Shown here piece by piece: positions 22,620-30,669 of a stretch of DNA of 30,721 nt. A program made the position numbers and the translations under genes. This DNA comes from Deltaproteobacteria bacterium (GTDB taxonomy: Bacteria > Lernaellota > Lernaellaia > JACKCT01): positions 1 through 30,721 of the forward strand of contig JACKCT010000019.1 in assembly GCA_020633895.1 (NCBI GenBank), read 5' to 3'. Below the pieces are notes generated by a model. The model did no database searches and was not told the origin of the DNA. It was given only the letters and a program-made list of their open reading frames with translations. Numbering within the stretch: the first letter of the stretch is position 1; each line of letters starts with the position of its first letter.

Positions 22620-23777
22620 ATGAACTTCGATCTCACACCCGAACAGATCGCCTTTCGCGATCAAGTGCGCCGATTTTGCCAGGAGCAGATCGCGCCCTAC
22701 GCCGAACACGCCGACTATACGGGCGAATTTCCCTATGAAGCCTGGAAGAAGATGGGGGAATTCGGCCTGCTGGGACTGCATCTGCCCGAGGAATACGGCG
22801 GCCAAGGGGCGGACGTCCTGACATCGGTGATGGCCGGCGAGGCGATGGGCGCGGGCGGAGCCGACGGCGGCCTGCTGCTGGCCTGGGGCGCGCACACCTA
22901 TTTATGCGCCGACACGCTCTACGTTCACGGCAACGAAGAACAACGCAAGAAATACGTCCCCAAACTCGCCTCGGGCGAATGGATCGGCGCCATGGGCCTG
23001 ACCGAACCGGGCGCCGGGTCGGACGCGGCGTCCATCAAGACCCGCGCCGAGAAAAAGGGCGACAAATGGATCCTCAACGGCAACAAGATGTTCATCACCA
23101 ACGGCCCCATCGCCGACGTGTTGGTCGTCTACGCCGTCACCGATAAAAACGCCGGGCACGGCGGCATCAGCGCCTTCATCGTGGAAAAAGACACACCGGG
23201 CTTTTCCACCGGCAAGCCCCTGCGCAAGATGGGGGTGCGTTCCTCGCAGACCTCCGAACTGATCTTCGATAACGCCGAAATCCCCGCCGAAAACCTGCTG
23301 GGCACCGAGGGCATGGGCTTCATCATGACCCTGCAAACGCTGGAGTGGGACCGCTCGGCCCTGCTGGCGCCCTTTGTCGGCGCGGCCCAGGTCGGCCTGG
23401 AGACGTGCGTGAAATACGCGCTGGACCGCAAGCAGTTCGGTCGGCCGATCGCTGATTTTCAGGCGGTGCAGCACAAGCTGGCCGATATGCGCATCTATCT
23501 GAACACGGTGCGGATGCTGGTCTACCGGGTGGCGTGGAACAAGGACCAGGGTCGGCCCCTCAATCACCTGGAGGCGGCCATCGCCAAGCTTTACGGCGCC
23601 GACGAGGGCATGCGCATCTCCTCCGAGGCGGTGCAGCTTCACGGCGGCTACGGCTACATCCATGAATATCCGGTGGAGCGCGGGTTCCGCGACGCCAAGC
23701 TGGGACAGATCGGCGGCGGCACCTCCGAGATTCAACACATGATCATTTCCCGCATGCTCACGGCGGAGGCCCGATGA
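22620..23777 (+). CDS. Acyl-CoA dehydrogenase (isovaleryl-type C-terminus)
   Basis: A 385-residue FAD-dependent enzyme expected to introduce an alpha,beta double bond into an acyl-CoA and pass electrons to ETF. Family signatures: GAMGLTEPGAGSDAASIKT (substrate/FAD loop), KMFITNG, DRKQFGRPIADFQAVQHKLADM, and GGYGYIHEYPVERGFRDAK near the end. The medium-chain catalytic Glu position is Gly366 (GGGTSE), as in isovaleryl-CoA dehydrogenases, but the alternative Glu position of that group aligns to Asp244 in LEWDRS. The ATG at 22620 is chosen over a TTG at 22611; the ribosome-binding site is weak. Its stop overlaps the next start (ATGA), so tight coupling to the second dehydrogenase is expected. Confidence 0.92.
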   Translation: MNFDLTPEQIAFRDQVRRFCQEQIAPYAEHADYTGEFPYEAWKKMGEFGLLGLHLPEEYGGQGADVLTSVMAGEAMGAGGADGGLLLAWGAHTYLCADTLYVHGNEEQRKKYVPKLASGEWIGAMGLTEPGAGSDAASIKTRAEKKGDKWILNGNKMFITNGPIADVLVVYAVTDKNAGHGGISAFIVEKDTPGFSTGKPLRKMGVRSSQTSELIFDNAEIPAENLLGTEGMGFIMTLQTLEWDRSALLAPFVGAAQVGLETCVKYALDRKQFGRPIADFQAVQHKLADMRIYLNTVRMLVYRVAWNKDQGRPLNHLEAAIAKLYGADEGMRISSEAVQLHGGYGYIHEYPVERGFRDAKLGQIGGGTSEIQHMIISRMLTAEAR

Positions 23778-24940
23778 ATTTCGAATATTCCGCGGAGGCG
23801 AACGAGCGCCTTTTGGCGACCGCCCAATTGGCGGCCGAGAAGATCCAACCCACGGCCGAGTCCCTGGAGGCGTCCGACGAGTCGGCCCGGGACAAGACGA
23901 TGCGCCAAGCCCACGCCGACCTGGCCCGGGCCGGTTACATCGGCGGCCCCATCGCCACCGCTTCGGGCGGCGCGGGAATGCCCATGACCGAGTGGGTGGG
24001 CCACGCCGAGCGGGTGGCCAAGGCCTGCCCGTCGGTCTACCTGTCCGTCAGCGCGACGCAGGCCGCGGCGGTGGTGCTGGATCGATTCGGCGGCGACGAG
24101 CAAAAGGCGGCGTATCTGGCGCCCACCCTGGCCGGGGAGAAGATCGGCGCGCTGGCCCTGTCCGAACCCAACGCCGGCGCCGATTACACGCAGATCGAAT
24201 GCGTCGCCCGCCCGAGCGGCGACGGCTACGTCCTGGAAGGCACCAAGTCGTTCGTCACCAACGGCCCCATCGCCGACTACCTGCTCATCGCCGCCAAGAC
24301 CAACCCGGAAGCCGGCGTGGACGGCCTGTCGATTTTCATCGTGGACAAGACGGCGTCGGGCGTGGAATACGGCCCGCGTCTTTCGACCATGGGCCATCGG
24401 GGCGTCGCCATCGGCGATGTGCGTCTGGTGGGTTGCAAGGTGGCGAAATCGGCGCTGGTGGGCGGCGCGGGCGCGGGATTCGGCTACGCCATGCACGCCC
24501 TGCAATTCGCCCGCATCTCGGTGGCCGCCGGATCCCTGGGCATCGGCGAGGCGTGCCTGGATATCTCCCTGCAACGGGCCCGCACGCGCATTGCCGGCGG
24601 TCAGAAGATCATCAAATACCAGGAAGTGTCCTTCAAGCTGGCCCAAATGAAGATGCTCACCGACACCGGACGGCTCAATCTGCTCTTCGCCGCCCACACG
24701 GTGGATACGGGCGACGCGGACGCGGGTCCGAACGTCTCCGTCACCAAGATCCACAACTCGGAGGCGGCCACCAAGATTGCCTCCCTGTGTGTGCAGGTCT
24801 TCGGCGGCGAGGGCTACGTGGCGGGAACCGCCGCCGAACGCCTGTATCGGGACGCCCGCCTGGGCGAACTGCTCTACGGCACCAATGAAATCCACCGCGT
24901 CCTGCTCGCCAAGGACGCCATCGCCAAGTTGGGAGGCTGA
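23774..24940 (+). CDS. Second acyl-CoA dehydrogenase, atypical active site
   Basis: A 388-residue acyl-CoA dehydrogenase. Signatures: ALALSEPNAGADYTQIECV, KSFVTNGPIADYLLIAAK, FGGEGYVAGTAAERLYRDAR and LLYGTNEIHRVLLAKDAI. The place of the medium-chain catalytic Glu is Tyr368, and the isovaleryl-type Glu aligns to Ala246 (LQFARIS). The FAD-contacting RxxFGxPI motif is also altered (RTRIAGGQKIIKYQEV). It may therefore be a non-catalytic partner of the first dehydrogenase in a mixed tetramer, or a dehydrogenase using an unusual base. GGAGG precedes the ATG, which overlaps the first gene's stop. Confidence 0.9.
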   Translation: MNFEYSAEANERLLATAQLAAEKIQPTAESLEASDESARDKTMRQAHADLARAGYIGGPIATASGGAGMPMTEWVGHAERVAKACPSVYLSVSATQAAAVVLDRFGGDEQKAAYLAPTLAGEKIGALALSEPNAGADYTQIECVARPSGDGYVLEGTKSFVTNGPIADYLLIAAKTNPEAGVDGLSIFIVDKTASGVEYGPRLSTMGHRGVAIGDVRLVGCKVAKSALVGGAGAGFGYAMHALQFARISVAAGSLGIGEACLDISLQRARTRIAGGQKIIKYQEVSFKLAQMKMLTDTGRLNLLFAAHTVDTGDADAGPNVSVTKIHNSEAATKIASLCVQVFGGEGYVAGTAAERLYRDARLGELLYGTNEIHRVLLAKDAIAKLGG

Positions 24941-24946
24941 CCGTCG

Positions 24947-26758
24947 ATGTCGGACCCCTATGCCCTGCGCGCCGAGGACATCCAAACCCCGTACAAAAAC
25001 ATCGCCGACATGTTCTTCCAGCAGGTGGGGAAGTTCGGCGATCGGGTGGTCTTGCGGGAAAAAGTCGACGGCCGTTGGACCGAGATTTCGTGGAACAAGC
25101 TCGGCGACGACGTCAATCGCTTCGCCTTCGGTCTTCGGGAATTGGGCGTCGAGCCCAAGGACGTGGTCGCCATCATCAGCAACAACCGCTCCCAGTGGGT
25201 CATCGCCGACTACGGCACCCTGACGGCCGGGGCGTTCCTGGTGGGCGTGTACGTCACGCTGCCGTCTCACGACGTCAAATACATCCTGGAAAACTCCGAG
25301 GCGAAGGTGATGATCGTCGAAAACCAGGAGCAGCTCGACAAGGTGCTCGCGGTCTTCGACCAATTGCCCAACCTCAAGAAGATCGTCCTGATCGAGGGCG
25401 AAAAGCCCGCCGGTAACGACAACGTCATCACCTTCGATGAACTGCTGGCCCTGGGCGACGACAAGGATCCGTCCGAGCTGTTCGACATCTGGGGCTCGAC
25501 GACGCACGACGACATCGTCACCCTCGTCTACACCTCGGGCACGACCGGCCCGCCCAAGGGCGCCATCCTCACGCACGGCTCGGTGCTTTGGATTCTCGAA
25601 TCGGGAACCAAGGTCATCGATATGTCCGGCGTGGACGAGACGCTCAGTTTCCTGCCGCTGTGCCATGTTTTCGAGCGCGTGGGCGGACTTTGGGCGGCGT
25701 TTTACGTCGGCGGCATCATCAACTTCGCCGAGAGCATCGACAAGCTGATGGACAATATGGGGGAGGTGCGGCCCACCGTGTTTTTATCGGTGCCGCGCAT
25801 GTTGGAAAAAGCCTACGGCAAGATCCACAGCAACCTGGAGAAGGCAAGCCCCGTCAAGCGCGCGATGTTCAATTGGGCCCTGTCGGTCGGCCGGGAGACC
25901 ATGCCCACGCGCCTGGCCCGCAAGCCGCTCTCGGGTCTTTCCAAACTGAAATTCTCCCTGGCCCAGGCGCTGGTGCTGGGCAAGGTCAAGGAACGCTTCG
26001 GCGGGCGCATGCGGTTTATCATCTCCGGCGGCGCGCCCCTGGCCAAGGAAATCGCCGAGTTTTTCATGGCGATGGACATCTGGGTGCTCGAAGGCTGGGG
26101 CATGACGGAAACCTCCGCCGCCGCCAGCTTGAATACCTTCGACCACGTGCGTCTGGGTTCGGTGGGCCGTCCCGCGCCGGGCGTGCTGGTGAAGATCGCC
26201 GAGGACGGCGAGATCCTGGTCAAATCGCCGAACCTCTTCCGGGGTTACTGGAAAAACGACGAGGCCACCGCCGAAGCGCTGGTCGACGGCTGGATGCACA
26301 CCGGCGACATCGGCCACATCGACGACGCCGGCTTCCTCTACATCACCGACCGCAAGAAAGACCTGATCATCACCGCCGGCGGCAAGAACATCGCGCCGCA
26401 AAACATCGAAGGCATGCTCAAGAACGAGCCGGGCGTCAGCAACGCGATGGTGCATGGGGATAAGCGCAAGTACCTGACGGTGCTGATCACCGTGGACGAG
26501 GAAGCCGTGCGCGAACAGTTCGGCGACATCACCGGACCGCCGCACGAGGACGCGCGGGTGCGCGAGTTGGTCGAAAAGGGCATCAAGCACGTGAACGCCG
26601 AGCTGCCGCGCTACGAGCAGCTTAAGCAATACAAAATCCTCGACCACGATTTTTCCGTGGACACGGGCGAGCTGACGCCGACGTTGAAGCTCAAGCGCAA
26701 GGTCATCACGCAGCACTACGCGGATCTGCTCGATTCCATGTACGCGGCCGAGGACTGA
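24947..26758 (+). CDS. AMP-forming acyl-CoA synthetase (long-chain FadD/ACSL type)
   Basis: A 603-residue ATP-dependent ligase that activates a carboxylic acid via an acyl-adenylate to its CoA thioester. Motifs in order: the P-loop-like YTSGTTGPPKGAILTHGS (about residue 195), VFLSVPRMLEKAYGKI, which resembles the ACSL/FAA linker region, LEGWGMTETSAAAS (about 380), DGWMHTGDIGHIDDAGFLYI (about 446), and the hinge/C-terminal DRKKDLIITAGGKNIAPQNIE. The length and the ACSL-like central segment suggest a long-chain or bulky acid rather than acetate. GGGAGG overlaps the end of the preceding gene; the gap is six bases. It probably supplies the CoA ester used by the flanking dehydrogenases. Confidence 0.94.
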   Translation: MSDPYALRAEDIQTPYKNIADMFFQQVGKFGDRVVLREKVDGRWTEISWNKLGDDVNRFAFGLRELGVEPKDVVAIISNNRSQWVIADYGTLTAGAFLVGVYVTLPSHDVKYILENSEAKVMIVENQEQLDKVLAVFDQLPNLKKIVLIEGEKPAGNDNVITFDELLALGDDKDPSELFDIWGSTTHDDIVTLVYTSGTTGPPKGAILTHGSVLWILESGTKVIDMSGVDETLSFLPLCHVFERVGGLWAAFYVGGIINFAESIDKLMDNMGEVRPTVFLSVPRMLEKAYGKIHSNLEKASPVKRAMFNWALSVGRETMPTRLARKPLSGLSKLKFSLAQALVLGKVKERFGGRMRFIISGGAPLAKEIAEFFMAMDIWVLEGWGMTETSAAASLNTFDHVRLGSVGRPAPGVLVKIAEDGEILVKSPNLFRGYWKNDEATAEALVDGWMHTGDIGHIDDAGFLYITDRKKDLIITAGGKNIAPQNIEGMLKNEPGVSNAMVHGDKRKYLTVLITVDEEAVREQFGDITGPPHEDARVRELVEKGIKHVNAELPRYEQLKQYKILDHDFSVDTGELTPTLKLKRKVITQHYADLLDSMYAAED

Positions 26759-26846
26759 GACGCGATATTTGGGATGACGCGTCGGCGCGGGCCGCGTTGA
26801 CGCTCGTCGGGAATTTTCATACCAACACCAACGGGACTCAACACCC

Positions 26847-28208
26847 ATGTTCGAAAAAGTTCTGATCGCCAATCGGGGCGAGATCGCCATGCGCGTGATC
26901 CGCACCTGCCAGCGGCTGGGCATCAAGACCGTGGCCGTTCATTCGGAGGCCGACGGGGCCCTTCCCTTCGCCACGCACGCCGACGAAGCCGTGCACATCG
27001 GCCCGGCCCAGGCGCTGGAAAGCTATCTGGTCATGGAAAAAATCATCGACGCGGCCAAGAAGACCGGCGCCCAGGCCATTCATCCGGGCTACGGCTTCCT
27101 GTCCGAAAACGCCGATTTCGTCAAAGCGGTGGAAGCCGCGGGGCTCACCTTCATCGGCCCCCACGCCGAGTCCATGGTCACGCTGCGCGACAAGGGCAGC
27201 GCCCGGGCCGCCATGCACGACTGCGGCCTGCCCGTCACCCCCGGCAGTCACGACCATGTGGACACGCCCGAGGAAGCCGTCAAGATCGCTCACGAGATCG
27301 GCTTCCCGGTCATGATCAAAGCCTCCTTCGGCGGCGGCGGCATCGGCATGGAGCCGGTCTTCGAGGAAGAAAAGCTGGCCAAGGCCTTCAAGAAAGCCTC
27401 CCAGCGCGCCGAGCGGGCCTTCGGCCGCCCCGAGGTCTACATCGAAAAGCTCATCGAGCGGCCCCACCACATCGAGTATCAGGTCATGGCCGATCACCAC
27501 GGCAACGTGGCCACCGTCTTCGAACGCGAGTGCTCCATCCAGCGGCGCCAGCAGAAGATCATCGAGGAATCCCCCTCCCCCTTCCTCTCGCCCGAGCTGC
27601 GCGCCGACATGGCCCGGCGCATCGCCGAAGCCGCCAAAAAGGTGGGCTACGTCAACGCCGGCACGTGGGAGTGCCTCGTGGACGGATCGGGGGAGCATTG
27701 GTACTTTCTGGAGGTCAACAAGCGCCTGCAGGTCGAGCACCCGGTCACGGAAATGGTCACGGGCCTGGATCTGGTCGAACATCAAATCCGCATCGCCGCC
27801 GGCGAAAAACTGCGCGACGACCTGACCGGCGCCGAAACCCACGGCCACGCCATCCAGGCCCGCCTCTACGCCGAGGACCCGGCCCGCAAGTTCATGCCCC
27901 AACCGGGCACGCTGTCCAAGCTGCGCTTCCCCGAGATGGACGGCCTGCGCGTGGACACGGGCTACCACGAGGGCGACGTGGTCTCGCCGTTTTACGATCC
28001 GCTCATCGCCAAGATCATCGTCCACGGCAACAACCGCGAGCAATCCTGCGACCGCCTGGCCGCCGCCCTGCAACAGATCGAGATCGAGGGCGTCGTCACC
28101 AACCGGGACTTCCTGATCCGGTGCCTGCGCCATCCCAACTTCGTGCAGGGCGACTACTCGACGCACTTCGTCGACAACCATCTGGACCAACTTTTGGAGA
28201 CGTCATGA
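26847..28208 (+). CDS. Biotin carboxylase subunit of an acyl-CoA carboxylase
   Basis: A 453-residue ATP-grasp enzyme that carboxylates biotin on a carrier protein. Length matches a stand-alone AccC; there is no C-terminal biotinyl domain (no MKM motif). Core motifs: IANRGEIAMRVIRTCQRLG, IHPGYGFLSENADF, Lys158 in MIKAS, a Gly loop GGGGIGME, ECSIQRRQQK (Cys229, Lys237), EVNKRLQVEHPVTE (about 289-302) and RLYAEDPARKF. Unusual: the Arg/Lys after GGGG is Ile166, and the His usual in QRRHQK is Gln235. There is an 88-bp gap upstream with no clear ribosome-binding site; TTGACG at 26797 could be part of a weak internal promoter. Its stop overlaps the next start. It pairs with the carboxyltransferase at 29021. 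Confidence 0.92.
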   Translation: MFEKVLIANRGEIAMRVIRTCQRLGIKTVAVHSEADGALPFATHADEAVHIGPAQALESYLVMEKIIDAAKKTGAQAIHPGYGFLSENADFVKAVEAAGLTFIGPHAESMVTLRDKGSARAAMHDCGLPVTPGSHDHVDTPEEAVKIAHEIGFPVMIKASFGGGGIGMEPVFEEEKLAKAFKKASQRAERAFGRPEVYIEKLIERPHHIEYQVMADHHGNVATVFERECSIQRRQQKIIEESPSPFLSPELRADMARRIAEAAKKVGYVNAGTWECLVDGSGEHWYFLEVNKRLQVEHPVTEMVTGLDLVEHQIRIAAGEKLRDDLTGAETHGHAIQARLYAEDPARKFMPQPGTLSKLRFPEMDGLRVDTGYHEGDVVSPFYDPLIAKIIVHGNNREQSCDRLAAALQQIEIEGVVTNRDFLIRCLRHPNFVQGDYSTHFVDNHLDQLLETS

Positions 28209-28981
28209 GCGAAGAACTCCTCATCGAGAAAGACGGCCCCGTCGCCCGCGTGACGATCAACCGCCCGGCCCACCGCAACGCCCTGAACGGCGAAGTGGTG
28301 CTCGGTCTGTCCAAGGCCTTCGACGTGCTGGACGCCGACGACGCGGTGCGCGTGATCGTGCTGACCGGCGCGGGAGACAAGGCCTTTTGCGCCGGGGCGG
28401 ACCTGGGCCTGAACCCCTCGGCCGGATTCCTGGCGCTGCACGAGGGCCGCGGGGCCTACGCGGCGTTGCTGCAAAAGGTGCAGAAATGCGGCAAGCCCGT
28501 CGTCGCCCGTGTCAACGGCCACGCGCTGGGCGGCGGGCTGGGCCTGGCGTGCGCATGCGACATCGTGGTCGCCACCGACGAGGCCACCTTCGGCACGCCG
28601 GAGATCAAATTGGGCCTGTTCCCCATGATGATTATGACGCTGCTGGTGCGGCACGTGCCTCGCAAGAAGCTGCTGGAGATGATGCTCACCGGCCAGCGCC
28701 TGTCCGGCGACGAGGTCGTCAAGCTCGGCCTGGCGAACTACGTCGTGCCGCCCGTGGGCCTGGACGAGAAGGTCGGCGAGATCGTCGACGCCCTGGCCTC
28801 CAAATCCTCCGCCGTCCTCAAGCTCGGCAAGCAGGCCTTCTACGCCATGGAGGACATGCCCCTCGAACAGGCCCTCAACTACCTGCACAGCATGATTACC
28901 ATCAACTCCATGGCCGAAGACGCCATGGAAGGCGTCATCGCCTTCATGGAAAAACGCGATCCCGAATGGAAGGACCGGTAG
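28205..28981 (+). CDS. Enoyl-CoA hydratase/isomerase family (crotonase) protein
   Basis: A 258-residue crotonase. ATVINR-type start (ARVTINRPAHRNALN), the CoA-binding AFCAGADL, the oxyanion-hole segment ARVNGHALGGGLGLACACDI, and FGTPEIKLGLFP. Of the two Glu residues of classical enoyl-CoA hydratase, only the second is kept (Glu133 in TPE); the first is Gly113 (GGGLGL). That pattern also occurs in bacterial methylglutaconyl-CoA hydratase (LiuC-type) and isomerase-like members. With the carboxylase on both sides, a 3-methylglutaconyl-CoA-like or other dicarboxyl enoyl-CoA substrate is an attractive inference. TTGGAG precedes the ATG, which overlaps the biotin carboxylase stop. Confidence 0.9.
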   Translation: MSEELLIEKDGPVARVTINRPAHRNALNGEVVLGLSKAFDVLDADDAVRVIVLTGAGDKAFCAGADLGLNPSAGFLALHEGRGAYAALLQKVQKCGKPVVARVNGHALGGGLGLACACDIVVATDEATFGTPEIKLGLFPMMIMTLLVRHVPRKKLLEMMLTGQRLSGDEVVKLGLANYVVPPVGLDEKVGEIVDALASKSSAVLKLGKQAFYAMEDMPLEQALNYLHSMITINSMAEDAMEGVIAFMEKRDPEWKDR

Positions 28982-29020
28982 GCCCTTTCCGGCTTCTACC
29001 TAAGCGAGGAGACCCAAGAG

Positions 29021-30589
29021 ATGAGCGAGCTCGAATACCCCAGCATGGACGAGATGATCGAACGCCTGGAGAAGAAGCGCGCGAAGGTGCGTGCGATGGG
29101 CGGCGAGGAGCAGGTCAAAAAGCAGCACGATCGCAACAAGCTCACCGCGCGGGAGCGCGTCGATCTGCTGTTCGACGAAGGCACCTTCACCGAGGTGATG
29201 ATGCACGCCCGCCACCAGAGCCAAAGCCCCCTGATGCAGGGCAAGGAAACGCCCGCGGACGGCGTCATCACCGGCTTCGGCCTGGTCGACGGGCGCATGG
29301 TCTGCTGCGGCGCGTACGACTTCACGGTCATGGCCGGATCCATGGGCATGATCAGCGAGCTGAAGATGACGCGCCTGCGCAAATGGGCGCTGGAAAAGCG
29401 GGTGCCTTTCGTGTGGCTGCTGGATTCGGCCGGAGCCCGCGTGCAGGAGGCGACCGGGTCCATGTTCGCCGGGTCCGGCGGGCTGTTTTGGGACGAGGTG
29501 CAGATGAGCGGCGTGATCCCGCTGGTGGCCGGCATGATGGGCCCCTGCTCCGCGGGCACGGCATATATCCCCGGCCTGTCCGACTTCGTGCCGATGGTCA
29601 AGGGCAATTCGTCCATGGCCCTGGCGGGGGTGCATCTGGTGAAGGCGGCGACGGGCGAGGACATCACCGAGGAAGAACTCGGCGGCTCGAAAGTCCACAC
29701 GCAGATTTCCGGCGTCGCCGACCTGGAAGTCAAATCCGACGAGGAATGCATCGAGACGATTAAGGAATACCTGTCGTTCTTCCCTTCGTCCGTCAACGAA
29801 AAGCCCCCGCGCCTGACGCCCACCGACGACCCGGAGCGCGCCGAGGAAGAACTGCTGTCCGTCGTGCCGACCAATCCGCGCAAGCCCTTCGACATCAAAA
29901 AGGTCATCGAGCTGATTGTCGATCACGGCAAGTTCTTCGAGATCAAGCCCAAGTTCGCCAAGGCCATCGTCACCGGATTCGCCCGCATGGACGGCCAAAG
30001 CGTGGGCATCGTCGCCTCCAACCCCAAGGGCATGGGCGGCGTGCTGGACAACAACTCGGCGGACAAGGCGGCGCGGTTCATCAGCCTGTGCGACGCGTTC
30101 CACATCCCGCTGGTCTTTTTGCAGGACATCCCCGGTTTCATGGTCGGCAAAAAGGTGGAGCACGAGGGCATCATCCGCCACGGCGCCAAGCTCATCCACG
30201 CCATGTCCGACGCCACGGTCCCGAAGATCACCGTCGTGCTGCGCAAGGCCTACGGCGCGGGCTACTTCGCCCTGGCCGGTCGCGAGTTCGGCGCGGATAT
30301 GATCTTCGCCTGGCCGTCGGCGGAGATTTCGGTGATGGGCCCGGAGGGCGCGGTGAACATCATGGGCCGACGCATGATCGAGCAGTCCGACGACCCGGAA
30401 GGCACCCGCGCCATGCTCATCGCCCAGTTCAAGAAGATGATCGACGTGTACGTGGCCTCCGGCTGGAGCTTCATCGACGACGTCATCGACCCGCGCGAGA
30501 CGCGCGGGCGCATCATCCGCGCCCTCAAACTCGCCGAGCACAAGAAGGTCGAACGGCCGTACAAGAAGCACGGCGTGTCGCCTGTGTAG
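29021..30589 (+). CDS. Acyl-CoA carboxylase carboxyltransferase (beta) subunit
   Basis: A 522-residue subunit that transfers carboxyl from biotin to an acyl-CoA. Both crotonase-like halves are present: LTARERVDLLFDEGTFTEV and FVWLLDSAGARVQEATGSMF in the N-half; IPLVFLQDIPGFMVGKKVEHEGIIRHGAKLIHA and RKAYGAGYFALAGREFGADM in the C-half, with oxyanion-hole glycines visible. The segment DIPGFMVGKKVEHEG mixes features of propionyl-type (GIIRHGAKL) and methylcrotonyl-type (GFMVGKK) subunits, so the substrate is not settled. GCGAGGAGA precedes the ATG. It is the last gene before a strong terminator. Confidence 0.94.
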   Translation: MSELEYPSMDEMIERLEKKRAKVRAMGGEEQVKKQHDRNKLTARERVDLLFDEGTFTEVMMHARHQSQSPLMQGKETPADGVITGFGLVDGRMVCCGAYDFTVMAGSMGMISELKMTRLRKWALEKRVPFVWLLDSAGARVQEATGSMFAGSGGLFWDEVQMSGVIPLVAGMMGPCSAGTAYIPGLSDFVPMVKGNSSMALAGVHLVKAATGEDITEEELGGSKVHTQISGVADLEVKSDEECIETIKEYLSFFPSSVNEKPPRLTPTDDPERAEEELLSVVPTNPRKPFDIKKVIELIVDHGKFFEIKPKFAKAIVTGFARMDGQSVGIVASNPKGMGGVLDNNSADKAARFISLCDAFHIPLVFLQDIPGFMVGKKVEHEGIIRHGAKLIHAMSDATVPKITVVLRKAYGAGYFALAGREFGADMIFAWPSAEISVMGPEGAVNIMGRRMIEQSDDPEGTRAMLIAQFKKMIDVYVASGWSFIDDVIDPRETRGRIIRALKLAEHKKVERPYKKHGVSPV

Positions 30590-30601
30590 GGCGCGCGTCC
30601 G

Positions 30602-30632
30602 TTCAGAGCCGCGACCGCCAGGGAGCGGGTTG
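30602..30632 (+). repeat. Interspersed palindromic repeat copy 7, merging into a terminator
   Basis: TTCAGAGCCGCGACCGCCAG followed by GGAGCGGGTTG. The arms CCGC and GCGG can pair. It is located 12 bases after the carboxyltransferase stop, in the same orientation, and its right end is the left arm of the terminator at 30626. Confidence 0.75.
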
Positions 30633-30656
30633 CCGCAAACCGGCAACCCGTTTTTT
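30626..30656 (+). terminator. Strong intrinsic terminator of the acyl-CoA operon
   Basis: CGGGTTGCCG (30626-30635) pairs perfectly with CGGCAACCCG (30641-30650), loop CAAAC, followed by TTTTTT. It closes the operon after the carboxyltransferase. Confidence 0.9.
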
Positions 30657-30669
30657 CTTTGCGCCAATT

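Noticed and set aside
23732-25666. 644-codon minus-strand frame over the dehydrogenase and ligase genes
   Set aside because: It spans two real genes on the opposite strand, and its His/Val/Gly/Arg-rich content is typical of shadow frames.
26838-30667. Long minus-strand frames opposite biotin carboxylase and carboxyltransferase
   Set aside because: Antisense of strongly conserved enzymes; no motif of their own.
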